A DNA stretch of 64,000 bases, from positions 6,325,798 to 6,389,797 of the forward strand of contig NZ_CP036261.1 of the NCBI RefSeq assembly GCF_007741475.1, in the 5' to 3' direction. Origin of the DNA: Rosistilla ulvae. GTDB lineage: Bacteria; Planctomycetota; Planctomycetia; Pirellulales; Pirellulaceae. Below are positions 1 through 8,856 of the stretch, piece after piece (position 1 is the first letter of the stretch; every line of letters starts with the position of its first letter). Both the position numbers and the translations under genes were made by a program. The notes under the pieces were generated by a model. It was not told where the DNA came from. It saw only the letters and a program-made list of their open reading frames with translations, and searched no databases.

Positions 1-271
1 GGATAATCTTGTAGGTCCCGTACGGAACATGCTCAAGATTTGCTAGCCCCTGGGCGTCCAGCGACGCGCCACCTCCTTGTCCCGACAGGTTGAGCTGTCC
101 ACCAGCGACCGGAGTGCCGGACGATAGGATCGTGATCGAAACCGGGGCTCCAGGATGCAGGTAGTCCGGTTCGTGATCGCAACCGATCGAAGCGACAAGG
201 CTCAATGTCGTGAGAAGGGAGAATGTGAAATGACGCGTGTCGGTCCTGCAAGATGTGAAAGTTGAATACAT
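1..271 (-). CDS. Secreted lipoprotein, carboxypeptidase-regulatory-like (3' end outside window)
   Basis: The minus-strand frame is open from an ATG at 271 to the window edge, about 90 codons with no stop. The N-terminus has a basic/polar stretch, a hydrophobic run and a lipobox-like VASIGC, so it is probably an exported lipoprotein. After the Cys it continues as a beta-rich domain (PGAPVSITILSSGTPVAGG, then a Gly-rich turn and VPYGTYKI), the pattern of the small carboxypeptidase-regulatory or transthyretin-like lipoproteins that commonly follow DUF1559 genes in planctomycetes. It lies 115 bp downstream of the DUF1559 gene on the same strand, with a strong hairpin between them, so it is probably co-transcribed at a lower level. 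The family call is inferred from pattern and position. Confidence 0.72.
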   Translation of the reverse strand, partial: MYSTFTSCRTDTRHFTFSLLTTLSLVASIGCDHEPDYLHPGAPVSITILSSGTPVAGGQLNLSGQGGGASLDAQGLANLEHVPYGTYKII

Positions 272-309
272 TGGGGGCGAAGGGATTTTGAAGGCAATGG
301 AGGGAAGGT

Positions 310-336
310 CCGCTCGCATTGTGGGAATGCGAGCGG
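310..336 (-). terminator. Perfect 11-bp hairpin between DUF1559 gene and lipoprotein
   Basis: An 11-bp perfect inverted repeat (arms 310-320 and 326-336, 5-nt loop) lies in the gap between the DUF1559 stop and the downstream lipoprotein start. No U-tract follows on the minus strand, so it may be a partial terminator, an RNA stabiliser of the DUF1559 message or a processing site rather than a full intrinsic terminator. Confidence 0.5.
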
Positions 337-386
337 CATCGCAGAACACTTTGGTTCGGTGGTAAGGCAATCGAAGCAGCGAGGGT

Positions 387-1394
387 TTAGAACTCGCCCA
401 TCACCTGGCCGTCGTCGCGAATGCTCAGCTTGATCATCGTGTCGAGCTCGACCGTCTCCGCAACAAATCGAACCGCGCCATCGGTCAACAGACCGTGGAT
501 CCCGCCCGGGTGGAACGAGTTGAGGATCGTGTTCACTTCGTACTGACTGCTGGCACTCGACGGCGCCCCCGATTTCCAGAACGCGTTGGGCGAATAACGA
601 ACTGTGGTGATTCCGCCGGCATAAGCGGACAAGCTAGAGAACGATGAAAGGCTCATGTTTTCCAACATCTGTTCGCCGGAGTTGTTCACCCATCCGTGCC
701 AGCCGCCCAATGGATTCGCACTGGCCTCTTTACCATTTACGTTCCCCGATTGTTCACCGATGATCAGCGTGTTCGATGTGCCATCGGTGCAATCGCGGAA
801 CCGCTTGTTGAAGTAGACCGTCATCATTCCGTTGTTGCAGTACGTTCCTCCGCTGACGATATTGTCGGCGGTACAGGCGGAGGTCCGACCGTTCAGGTCG
901 GGAGTCGCTCCCGAGACGCCAACGTAGTCCATGACCATGCTGGTATTTCCCGTCGAAGCATGTTGGGAAAGCGGGATGTCGCCAACATTCGTCACCCCAT
1001 GGGGACTCGATGGACAGACATAGCCAGCGATCCGCAACGAACTGAAAATGGGGTTGTTGGATTGCGTCGCCACGTCGTGGGCCCAGAAGCCTCCGGTTTC
1101 GAAGTTGATCTGATCGTGAGCTGCAGTTTCTTCGATGAACGGCAGGATCAAGGCCCGCCAATTGCTGCCTTGTTTGTTGTAAAACGCGCCGACAGGAAAC
1201 GTCCTGTGAACGTCATGGTAATTGTGTAGCGCCAGACCGATCTGTTTCATGTTGTTTGAACATGACATCCGTCGCGCCGCTTCGCGAGCTGCTTGCACTG
1301 CGGGAAGCAACAGACCGACCAAGATACCGATGATAGCGATGACGACTAACAATTCGACCAGGGTGAATCCCGACCGGAGGGACTTAGACTTCAT
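387..1394 (-). CDS. DUF1559 domain-containing protein (type II pseudopilin-like)
   Basis: A 335-residue protein of the planctomycete DUF1559 (SBP_bac_10) family. I chose the ATG at 1394 because it places the type IV pilin-like leader at the N-terminus: a short basic stretch, SGFTLVELLVVIAIIGILVGLLLPAVQAARE, with G/F prepilin cleavage and Glu at +5. The reading frame is open for another 86 codons upstream, but that part looks like translated non-coding sequence. After the membrane helix come the family hallmarks AAREAARRMSCSNNMKQIGLALHNYH and a C-terminal FHPGG segment. The protein is probably processed by a prepilin peptidase and displayed at the cell envelope; its substrate or partner is unknown. 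It heads a pair with the downstream lipoprotein. Confidence 0.92.
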   Translation of the reverse strand: MKSKSLRSGFTLVELLVVIAIIGILVGLLLPAVQAAREAARRMSCSNNMKQIGLALHNYHDVHRTFPVGAFYNKQGSNWRALILPFIEETAAHDQINFETGGFWAHDVATQSNNPIFSSLRIAGYVCPSSPHGVTNVGDIPLSQHASTGNTSMVMDYVGVSGATPDLNGRTSACTADNIVSGGTYCNNGMMTVYFNKRFRDCTDGTSNTLIIGEQSGNVNGKEASANPLGGWHGWVNNSGEQMLENMSLSSFSSLSAYAGGITTVRYSPNAFWKSGAPSSASSQYEVNTILNSFHPGGIHGLLTDGAVRFVAETVELDTMIKLSIRDDGQVMGEF

Positions 1395-1757
1395 AGGGAA
1401 AGGGTCCAAAAAGGATGGCAGAAGGAGGGGGGGATGCCTGGAAGAAAATCCAAGGCGGGTAGGTAGGCTTGGTAGAACCTCGCAAGGCTCCCCCCTTGCA
1501 ACCTGAGTGCCAATCGTTCTTGGAATCAAGAAAATAGTTTGCCGTGAGACAAGCCGAGTCGGCTTGGATGGCGTTGCACTGGGGCGGATTGAATCCACCC
1601 TGCCAATCGTTGTTCGATTCGCCACCGTAAGGATTCGACGACCGGAAGCCAATTTTTTTGGCGGCGGTGCAGTGGCAAAATGCGAAAGCCCGGTAAGTGT
1701 TCGCTGACCAGCGACCGGGTGCTTTAGAAATGGGCACTATTGCCGAGAAGGCGAAAG
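1395..1757. other. Intergenic, DUF1559 promoter side
   Basis: About 360 bp between the DUF1559 start and a tRNA. Open frames cross it but none has a recognisable product. It presumably carries the promoter and leader of the DUF1559 gene; I see no convincing sigma-70 boxes or repeats. Confidence 0.4.
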
Positions 1758-1831
1758 TAGGGCGGGCAGGACTTGAACCCGCGACCAAGGCATTATGAGT
1801 GCCCTGCTCTAACCGACTGAGCTACCGCCCC
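1758..1831 (-). tRNA. tRNA with CAT anticodon (probably tRNA-Ile2, else elongator Met)
   Basis: A complete cloverleaf on the minus strand: acceptor GGGGCGG/CCGCCCT, D-arm GCTC..GAGC, anticodon stem GGGCA/TGCCT with loop CTCATAA, T-arm GCGGG-TTCAAGT-CCTGC. The anticodon is CAT. The ACTCATAAT loop region with TTGGTCGC resembles bacterial tRNA-Ile2, whose C34 is converted to lysidine by TilS, more than elongator tRNA-Met; this identity is inferred. CCA is not encoded. Confidence 0.93.
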
Positions 1832-1979
1832 TTAAGTTCGCCAATCTGCAGTGCGGCGAAGACCACCCCAACAGGGCCGGAGTCATCGGCTGCAACAACC
1901 GATGCCGCACTTGCGAAACCATAGTATCTTCGCCAGTGCGGATGGGTTCAAGCCGGGAATCTGCTCGGTCTCCGGTTGT

Positions 1980-3374
1980 TTATCGCGTGGTGCGTCGGCT
2001 CACCTGGGCCACTTGCAGATACCCGATCATCGTTTTGTTCGATCGGATGATGAAGAATTGCGACTGGTTGCCGCTGCGAAACTCGTCGCTTCGCAAGATG
2101 TAATCGAGATCGTTGAGGCTGGAAGTCTGCCAGTTGCGGATTCCCAGAAGAACGTCTCCCGATTGCATTCCTTGGCGATCGGCTTGGCTACCCGGGCGGA
2201 CCGAAGTGATCTTCAATCCGGCACCGTAGGCGGTTTCCATGCGGCGATTCAGGTCTTGCATCGTCGCCTCGGCGACCGGTTCGCCCTGGATGCCGAAGCT
2301 GGTCCAGATACGCTGGGCCACCGGAGTGGTTCGAGGCGTATTGGATCGGGGGTTGGGTTGCGATCGCAGCGAGACCAGCGAGACATCCCCTTGGGTGTTG
2401 GCGATTTCGAACTCGATAGGATCACGCGAGGTCAGCTCCAGCATCGCCAGCTCGAAATCCATGCGGTTGCGAATGCTGTGGCCGTTGATTTGCAGGATCC
2501 GATCCCCCTTGTCGACTCCTTCTTTCTCGGCGGAGCTGCCGCTGGAGACGCTGGTAACGACAAAGGACGATTCGTCGTCGTTCCATTGCGTGACGCCCTG
2601 GATCCCGTGGGCGATCTCATTGACGGTCTTCTGTTGAATCAGCGTCGAGACGATGTCCAAGACCTGGTCGACGGGAATCGTAAAGGCGATCCCTTGGGCT
2701 CCGACGCGGACGGCGACATTGATGCCGATCATCTGGCCGTCGAGATTCAGCAGCGGACCGCCGGAATTGCCCGGGTTGATCTCCGCACTTGTCTGAATCA
2801 AATCGGTATAGCTCTGCTCTTCGTTGACCGGGACGTCGCGATGCAGCGCGCTGACGATCCCCTGGGTCACTGTATGTTCATATCCAAACGCGTTGCCGAT
2901 CGCGATCACCGTCTCGCCGACCCAGAGGTCTTCGGAGGTGCCGATGCGAATCACCGGCAGCGGTTCGCGAGCGTCGATCTTTAAGACTGCCAGGTCGGTG
3001 CGAAGATCGTGAGCGATCACGCGGGCGACTGCTGGGCGTCCGTCAGCTAACGTGACGCGGATGTCATTGACGTCTTGAACGACATGAAAATTGGTGACGA
3101 CATAACCGCGGGAATCGATTACGACTCCCGTTCCCATGCCGTTGACCTGTTGAAACGATTGGCCTTGGCCAGGCAAGCCACCGGCACGCACAGTCTTGTG
3201 ACCGTGGATGTTTACCACCGATGGGGACGCTTCGCGAACGACCCGGACGACCGGCGTATCGCGATTTGAGCCCGAAGCCGTCTGGGCAGTGTGCGCCAAC
3301 AGCGTGCAAAACGTTGTCAGGCAGATGACACTGCTACGTAGAAGTGTTGTCATAGAAGCGGGTCGCAGTTTCAT
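1980..3374 (-). CDS. HtrA/DegP-type serine protease with PDZ domains
   Basis: A 464-residue trypsin-like protease of family S1C, probably periplasmic. Residues 1-32 form a signal peptide. The catalytic triad is clear: His97 in TNFHVV, Asp127 in TDLAVL and Ser204 in GNSGGPL. A PDZ domain follows at about 255-335 and a second PDZ-like segment at about 355-445 (SVRPGSQADRQGMQSGDVLLGI). Members degrade or refold damaged envelope proteins, with the PDZ domains binding substrate C-termini. It is flanked by a tRNA and a lipoprotein and appears monocistronic. The ATG at 3374 is used; an internal ATG seven codons downstream is an alternative. The family is certain; the exact DegP/DegQ/DegS equivalence is not. 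Confidence 0.93.
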   Translation of the reverse strand: MKLRPASMTTLLRSSVICLTTFCTLLAHTAQTASGSNRDTPVVRVVREASPSVVNIHGHKTVRAGGLPGQGQSFQQVNGMGTGVVIDSRGYVVTNFHVVQDVNDIRVTLADGRPAVARVIAHDLRTDLAVLKIDAREPLPVIRIGTSEDLWVGETVIAIGNAFGYEHTVTQGIVSALHRDVPVNEEQSYTDLIQTSAEINPGNSGGPLLNLDGQMIGINVAVRVGAQGIAFTIPVDQVLDIVSTLIQQKTVNEIAHGIQGVTQWNDDESSFVVTSVSSGSSAEKEGVDKGDRILQINGHSIRNRMDFELAMLELTSRDPIEFEIANTQGDVSLVSLRSQPNPRSNTPRTTPVAQRIWTSFGIQGEPVAEATMQDLNRRMETAYGAGLKITSVRPGSQADRQGMQSGDVLLGIRNWQTSSLNDLDYILRSDEFRSGNQSQFFIIRSNKTMIGYLQVAQVSRRTTR

Positions 3375-3574
3375 AGGTCCCTACGCGATACCTTGATAGG
3401 GCATGCTAGTGAGAACGCACCGAAACCTGCGGGGTGAGGTTCAACATGTTCCCTATTATAACTCTTACGAGCCTTAGCATCGGAACATCGTTGGCAGCAG
3501 CTTGACGCCTGCATAAGTCGAGCCGCAAGGTTTAACAGGCTTACGTATTCGACTGGGGGGACCTGGCCGCTTGG

Positions 3575-3964
3575 CTAGACTGAGTAGTTTATCCCCGGCG
3601 GGGTTTCCTCCTGCATGTCTAGAGGGGGATCGATCGCTTCCGCTGTCTCCGGCGGAGGGACGGGGCGGAGCGGGGGGAGCAGGACGTCGTTCTGCGGTTC
3701 GCAGTACGGAACCATCTGCTGAGCTGGGTTTCCTTCAAAGACTGGCCGCGTCGGAACGCTGTGGAACAGGGGCCAGGGGACCTTTTTCGTCTTCTCCTCG
3801 CGGTCACGGCACTCCAGGCAATCGCCGCTGCCGCAACTGCAGGCGGTCTCGTAATCCGCAGCGTGCGGATCGCGGTAGCGAATGCTAGGGAAACAATGAC
3901 ATCCGCTGGCGACGGATAGTATCGCAAGGATCAGAAAAACCGAGAGCTGTGGTTTTGGAAACAT
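3575..3964 (-). CDS. Small Cys-rich lipoprotein, function unknown
   Basis: A 129-residue protein with a lipoprotein signal: hydrophobic LSVFLILAILSVASGC, lipobox Cys at 22. The mature part carries a cluster (CHCF, then ACSCGSGDCLEC) that could bind metal or form disulfides, followed by a Pro-rich acidic tail. A second reading frame overlaps it but lacks a signal peptide. I recognise no family. It lies 200 bp upstream of the protease gene on the same strand. Confidence 0.68.
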   Translation of the reverse strand: MFPKPQLSVFLILAILSVASGCHCFPSIRYRDPHAADYETACSCGSGDCLECRDREEKTKKVPWPLFHSVPTRPVFEGNPAQQMVPYCEPQNDVLLPPLRPVPPPETAEAIDPPLDMQEETPPGINYSV

Positions 3965-4340
3965 CTCAGCCAGCTAGCAATTCGAGAGGGACGGAGCGCA
4001 ATGCTGCACCAAAAATCCCCCTGCCCATTCGATCGTCATTTGAGCCTGGTTTGGATTAGGTAAACTGAGCGAAGTTTTCGGATTATGCCAGAAGAGTGGC
4101 TCTGATCGGCCAATTCCGCACGGATCAGGCCGCTCTCCGACCGTCGTTTCTCGTTTTTTTGTGCCGATTGAAGCCCTGCTGGCCAAGATCTCTGCTCCCC
4201 CAACGAACCAGACAAGTGGTAGCGCGCTGGCTCCCCTCGATCGCACATGTAGCTTTCCTCGACTCGGTGCATGAAAATGCACGCTGCGTCGGCTAAGCGA
4301 TGCAAACACGACAAATCACTTGAGACCAGGATCATTTGCA
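3965..4340. other. Divergent intergenic region
   Basis: About 375 bp between the divergent lipoprotein and membrane-protein genes. Short open frames on both strands have no recognisable product. It should hold promoters for both directions; no convincing boxes, repeats or RNA structure were seen. Confidence 0.4.
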
Positions 4341-5564
4341 ATGACGATCGATGCGGAACTGGTGTCCGAAGCCGCACCACCGGGGGTGATCGACATTCCC
4401 GAAGGCGACATCCGCGCGGATTTTCAGTCGCAACGGCCAGCGGGGCGTTGGAGATCGGTTGCTGCGGGAGCGCGAAAGTGGATCATCGTCCGTCCTTTTC
4501 AGACGGCCAGCCTGGTCGTGCTGTTGGCGGTCCTCGCCGCGATCCCGGTTTTCCAATTGGTCGCGCTCGGATATTTGTTGGAAGTCAGCGGCCGAGTCGC
4601 TCGCAGCGGTCGGCTTCGCGACGGGTTGTTCCTGTTGGATCAAGCCGGCCGGATCGGGGCGGCGATCGTTGCGATCTTGGTCATGGGTCTGCCAATCCGG
4701 GCGGTCGCCACGTGGGCCGAAGCGGCTCGGTTAGTCGATCCGGCGGGCAACGCGGCTGGAGTGCTAAGGGTTGTTGGCACCTTGTTGGTCTTTGTGATCG
4801 CGGCTCATATCGGTTGGGTTTGGTTCCGCGGCGGTCGTTTGCGGAGCTATCTGTGGCCGCGGCCGATTCATTTTCTTAAGCAAGTCTGGCGGCCTGCGAC
4901 TTGGGTCGAAGCGCGCGATCGGTTGTGGGAGTTTGTCGCTTCGATGCAGCTTGGCAAATTGTTCTGGCTGGGGATGCGCGGCATGCTGGCGACGGTGCTG
5001 TGGCTGTTGCTCCCAGCGGCGATCTTGATCGGGACCACTCGCGATGGACAGACTGGAGTGGCGGCGATCGTCGGCGCGGTCGGTTTGATCTTGATGGCGA
5101 TCGTGTTGCTGTATCTCCCCTTCCTGCAGGCTCGCTTTGCCGCCGAGAACCGCTGGCGAGCGATGTTTGAAGTGGCGCCGATCCGAGCCGGCTTCGCCGC
5201 CTCGCCGATCTTCTATTGGCTGGGCCTGACACTGACGCTGCTGTTTGCCGTGCCGCTGTATCTGCTAAAAATCGAAGCGACACCACAAGAGGTTGTCTGG
5301 TTGCCGTGTATTTTAATGGTCGCCTTTATGTTGCCCGCTCGGTTGATGACCGGGTTGGCGGTGGGGCGAGGGCAACGCCGCCAGCCCGGGGCGACGCGGT
5401 GGCACCTACTGCTGAGGATCAGTTTGCGTCTGTTATGCCTGCCGATCATCTTCGGCTATCTGGTGATCGTCTTCCTGTCGGCCTTCACCAGCTGGGACGG
5501 GCTGGCGACGTGGGTCCAGCAGCACGCTGTGTTAGTTCCCGTTCCGTTTGATGCGGGCGTCTAG
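4341..5564 (+). CDS. Multi-pass inner-membrane protein (DUF4013-like)
   Basis: A 407-residue integral membrane protein. The ATG at 4341 is preceded by AGGA at a good distance; the more upstream TTG is less likely. An N-terminal cytosolic segment of about 55 residues (acidic/basic, MTIDAELVSEAAPPGVIDIPEGDI) leads into roughly eight hydrophobic segments, including VVLLAVLAAIPVFQLVALGYLLEVSGR, GTLLVFVIAAHIGWVWF, LLLPAAILIG and LCLPIIFGYLVIVFLSAF. The GYLLEVSGRVARSGRLRDGL segment resembles DUF4013-type planctomycete proteins. No catalytic motif is visible and no function can be assigned. It converges on the sulfatase gene with a 30-bp gap. Confidence 0.82.
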   Translation: MTIDAELVSEAAPPGVIDIPEGDIRADFQSQRPAGRWRSVAAGARKWIIVRPFQTASLVVLLAVLAAIPVFQLVALGYLLEVSGRVARSGRLRDGLFLLDQAGRIGAAIVAILVMGLPIRAVATWAEAARLVDPAGNAAGVLRVVGTLLVFVIAAHIGWVWFRGGRLRSYLWPRPIHFLKQVWRPATWVEARDRLWEFVASMQLGKLFWLGMRGMLATVLWLLLPAAILIGTTRDGQTGVAAIVGAVGLILMAIVLLYLPFLQARFAAENRWRAMFEVAPIRAGFAASPIFYWLGLTLTLLFAVPLYLLKIEATPQEVVWLPCILMVAFMLPARLMTGLAVGRGQRRQPGATRWHLLLRISLRLLCLPIIFGYLVIVFLSAFTSWDGLATWVQQHAVLVPVPFDAGV

Positions 5565-5594
5565 TTGCACCGCGGTCGGCGACAGGCAAGCCGT

Positions 5595-7040
5595 TTAGAA
5601 ATCGCGGAACGGTCCGCGCGGCTCGGCAGCTTCCATCTCGGCGATCCAGTTCGCATACCGTGCCTGGACATGCTTTAAGACTTCCGGATGCGATTGGGCG
5701 AGGTTGTTTCGCTCTTCCGGATCGGCTTCGAGATCGTACAGTCCTCCAGCTTTGCCGGCCATGTCGACCCATTTCCATTTGCCGACGCGAGCGCCGATCA
5801 GGTCGCGTCGCTTCCAAAACATCTCCTTCCGCGGCGAAGGCTGTTCGCCACGCAGCGTCGGCCACCAATCGAAGCCGTCCAGAACGACATCTTTCGGCGG
5901 GGCGATACCCGCTGCCGCGGCGAGACTCGGCAGCAGTTCCAAGCTGGTTAAAAACGCGTCGTTGACCTGCATCGGTTTCACACCGCCGTCGGGCCAGCGG
6001 ACGATGCAGGGGACGCGGATTCCTCCCTCCCAAGTCTGTCCCTTGTGGCCGCGCAGCGGTGCGTTGTCCGCACCACCACCGCCGCCGTTGTCGGAGAAGA
6101 AGATCACGATCGTGTTGTCGAGTTGTTGCTTTTCTTCCAGGCGGTCGAGCATTTTGCCGATCGCGTCGTCCATGCATGTGACGGCGGCTCGATAGTCCCG
6201 CTGCCGTGCGGCTCGCGTCGTCACGGTGGCTGGCGCACCGTAGCGATACTTTTTATTGATCTGCGTTTCCGGATCGACCGCGGGATAGAGATCCTTGTAC
6301 TTCTGCGGCGCCTGCACCGTCGAACGGATCTCCGGTTCGAGAGCCGAAGAATTGTGCGGTGCATTAAAAGGTACGTACAGGAAAAACGGCGACTCTCCGG
6401 CGTGCTGGTCGATGAAGCGGAGCGCCTCGCGTTCGAACAGATACGTGCAATAGGTCCCCTCGTCTTCGACCGTGGGCTCCAGGTTGCGGTACATGCTGGG
6501 GACGCCGTATCGTCGATGGGTGAAGTAATCGATGCCGGTGTTGACGAAGCCGTAGAAATCGTCGAAGCCGCGGGAGGTCGGCAGGAACCGCTTCAGTGTC
6601 CCAAGGTCCCACTTGCCGTAGATCCCGCTCTTGTAACCGGCTGGCTTCAGCGCTGTCGGCAGGATGACTTCGCGGAGGTCCATTCCGCCGACGCGTTCAA
6701 ACGTGACGTCGTATTCTTCGGGCGTATACAGTTTGCCGTAATCGGGAGCCTCGTTGCGGATCATGTCATAGATCCCGTTCCGCTGTGGATAGCGGCCAGT
6801 CAACAGGCTCGCTCGCGACGGCGTGCAAGCGGGCCACGAGACGTAGAAGTTTGTCAGCCGGGTCCCTTCGGCAGCCAATCGATCGAGCGCCGGCGTGATG
6901 ATCCCGTTCCCCAAGCTGCCCAGATCGTTGTAGCCCTGGTCATCCGAGACGATCAGCAGAATGTTCGGTTTCGGGGCGGCAGCGAGAGAGCTAGAAAGGA
7001 GCAGCAGCAGCGCTGCCAGCCAATGGAAGAGGCGAAGCAT
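5595..7040 (-). CDS. Secreted arylsulfatase-type sulfatase
   Basis: A 481-residue sulfatase with signal peptide 1-22. The N-terminal metal site is IVSDDQG (Asp33/Asp34), and the signature CTPSR starts at Cys72, which must be converted to formylglycine for activity. A second metal-binding segment, FFSDNGGGGG, lies near residue 315. The C-terminal subdomain ends in the usual LYDLEADPEERNNLA segment. Such enzymes hydrolyse sulfate esters of sulfated polysaccharides, typical of marine planctomycetes; the substrate is not predictable here. The gene is monocistronic or leads a short unit. The SUMF1-fold protein at 18784-19866 is unlikely to be its activator. Confidence 0.94.
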   Translation of the reverse strand: MLRLFHWLAALLLLLSSSLAAAPKPNILLIVSDDQGYNDLGSLGNGIITPALDRLAAEGTRLTNFYVSWPACTPSRASLLTGRYPQRNGIYDMIRNEAPDYGKLYTPEEYDVTFERVGGMDLREVILPTALKPAGYKSGIYGKWDLGTLKRFLPTSRGFDDFYGFVNTGIDYFTHRRYGVPSMYRNLEPTVEDEGTYCTYLFEREALRFIDQHAGESPFFLYVPFNAPHNSSALEPEIRSTVQAPQKYKDLYPAVDPETQINKKYRYGAPATVTTRAARQRDYRAAVTCMDDAIGKMLDRLEEKQQLDNTIVIFFSDNGGGGGADNAPLRGHKGQTWEGGIRVPCIVRWPDGGVKPMQVNDAFLTSLELLPSLAAAAGIAPPKDVVLDGFDWWPTLRGEQPSPRKEMFWKRRDLIGARVGKWKWVDMAGKAGGLYDLEADPEERNNLAQSHPEVLKHVQARYANWIAEMEAAEPRGPFRDF

Positions 7041-7169
7041 GGCGGAGTCTTTCGGCAGGATCTAGGTGGGTAGAGGCGTTCGTCGGTCGACGATTCTACA
7101 CCAGATCCCGAGGGGCTGTCGAAAGTTCGACAACTGACCGTCGGTCGAAACCGCAGCTTTGCCTTGGGC

Positions 7170-8270
7170 TCAATCGTTGCCGCTGGCGGTCAGCGTGTAG
7201 GTGCTGGCCAGTTTCAACGGCCCCGCTTCGATCACGTCGCTTTGGAAGTTGCTGTTTTGAGGGAAGCCGTTGTTGATGAAGCCGTCTTCGTTTTCATCGA
7301 ACAATTGTTTCACCGAGCCGTCGGCCATCACGACGTTGCAAATTCCGCGGTGCAGTGCAAACATGCCGCGGTAATCTTGCAGCGTTTCCTTGTTCCAAAC
7401 CTTCCACCAACCCGAAGCCCCTTCGCGAGCTGTCCCCGCGGCGAACGAAGGCGTTGCGAGCCCGGAGATCGTGATCGCACCACCGACCACGGTACGAGTC
7501 ATCAGTTCGCCACCCAGCCGGTCGCCCAGGTCGGTTGTCAGGGTGTCGTTGGATTTTGCATCGCACAGCAGCGGGATCGTGTAGCCGGGGACGCGAGCGG
7601 AGTCGATCTGTTTCGTCGTCAGCGGTCCCGTCGTGACGTTGGGATGGTTCATGTCGGTGCTGCAACCTGCGTCGACGGGATTCAAGTTGCCGCTGTCGTC
7701 CAACCGGACGCCGCCGCGAACCAGGAACCATGAAGCTGCATAGTTGGTGTTGAAGCCGCGATCGTAGACGTCGCGCGTCAGCATCGCGATCCGATCGGTA
7801 CCCGAAGCGGCAAGGTTTTCGTCGACAATGGTCAACGCATAGTTTTTGGCGATCGTGCCGTCGATCTGCGTCACGGGAGCCTTGCCCAACCGCGGCGCAC
7901 AGGCTTCGTTGCCGGCATCGGCAACCGACATCTCGATCAGATCGCGGTAAGCGGCGCTGATCTGCGAAGGATTCGAAGCACAACGGAATTCGCTAGGCGC
8001 GAGGCCATCGCGGACCAGATCGGCAACCCAGCCGATGTCGGTCACCGCACCGTCGTTTGCCCAATCGAACGAACCGCTGCACAGCCGCCCCTTGTCCTGT
8101 TCAGCGCGAGCGATCAACGCCGTTCCCATCTGCCGCAGATTGTTCGCGCATTGGGTTTGGCGAGCTGCTTCGCGAGCCATGTTGATCGCTGGCAGCAACA
8201 GACTGACCAGGATCCCAATAATGGTGATCGTCACCAACATTTCGATGATCGTGAAACCGCGACGTTTCAT
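7170..8270 (-). CDS. DUF1559-family pseudopilin-like protein
   Basis: A 366-residue protein starting [38 protein letters not shown]: a type IV pilin-like leader with G/F processing site and Glu at +5, then the DUF1559 [18 protein letters not shown] signature. The C-terminal part has the [19 protein letters not shown] segment that in this family matches the (F/S)HPGG..VLFCDGSV motif. It is probably membrane-anchored and exported. It is not closely paired with a lipoprotein gene, unlike the copy at 387-1394. The length is typical for the family, and the ATG at 8270 follows the short basic n-region expected. Confidence 0.9.
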   Translation of the reverse strand: MKRRGFTIIEMLVTITIIGILVSLLLPAINMAREAARQTQCANNLRQMGTALIARAEQDKGRLCSGSFDWANDGAVTDIGWVADLVRDGLAPSEFRCASNPSQISAAYRDLIEMSVADAGNEACAPRLGKAPVTQIDGTIAKNYALTIVDENLAASGTDRIAMLTRDVYDRGFNTNYAASWFLVRGGVRLDDSGNLNPVDAGCSTDMNHPNVTTGPLTTKQIDSARVPGYTIPLLCDAKSNDTLTTDLGDRLGGELMTRTVVGGAITISGLATPSFAAGTAREGASGWWKVWNKETLQDYRGMFALHRGICNVVMADGSVKQLFDENEDGFINNGFPQNSNFQSDVIEAGPLKLASTYTLTASGND

Positions 8271-8664
8271 TGCAGATTTGCCTGAAAGAGATGATTTCCA
8301 CGAAGACCCGTGGCGATCGGAAACCTCGACTCGCGAGAGCCGCTGCGAGGTCCAATCCGAGCGTCTATTGGATCAAACGCGTGTGAAGATCCGATGCGAT
8401 CCAAGGCTCGACTTGTGTGAAGCTTTTGTCACCCGCCCGGTTCGATCGATCTGCAACCGATTTTGGCGGTGATGCAAACGCAAAATGCACCACCTTTGGA
8501 AAGGTATGGGCTGGAGAATCGAGGGGCAAGCGATCCTCACGAAGAACTCATCGTCCCTTCATGTGATCTTCATGTTGCGTCGGCGCAGGCTGCCTGTTTT
8601 GCCCACATCGGTACTGTTGCTAGCACAGGTTCCACGCTCCGCAAAACGTTGCAGATGCTGGCGA
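8271..8664. other. Intergenic, no gene recognised
   Basis: About 390 bp upstream of the second DUF1559 gene and downstream of the small membrane protein. Open frames present have no recognisable product. It presumably carries the DUF1559 promoter; I see nothing else in it. Confidence 0.4.
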
Positions 8665-8856
8665 TTAGAGAAACCAGCCGACGACCCACAGCAGGGCGAA
8701 GATCATCCCCATGAAAGCGAGGATCCAATAGGCTGTGTGCCAAGCTTGGATCAAGATCTGTTTGGGATCTTCGTGCCGCGTGCCCGCGTAGACGAAACTG
8801 ATCGAGATCAGCAGCGGGATGAAGTAGAGCATATAGACGGGGGTCATCGGCAACAT
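8665..8856 (-). CDS. Small two-helix membrane protein
   Basis: A 63-residue protein, almost entirely two hydrophobic helices (VYMLYFIPLLISISFVYAG and WILAFMGMIFALLWVVGWFL) separated by a short polar loop with TRHEDPKQILIQA. Its ATG overlaps the TGA of the upstream gene (ATGA at 8855-8858 on the minus strand), so the two are translationally coupled, which supports it as a real gene. Function unknown; a small partner of the upstream membrane protein is a reasonable inference. Confidence 0.72.
   Translation of the reverse strand: MLPMTPVYMLYFIPLLISISFVYAGTRHEDPKQILIQAWHTAYWILAFMGMIFALLWVVGWFL

Noticed and set aside
32-251. 72-codon minus-strand frame with many Arg/Trp
   Set aside because: It is in a different frame from the lipoprotein with the lipobox, which explains the sequence better.
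1851-2984. 377-codon open frame on the plus strand
   Set aside because: It runs antisense to the HtrA protease, whose catalytic triad and PDZ motifs are intact; the frame has no recognisable domain.
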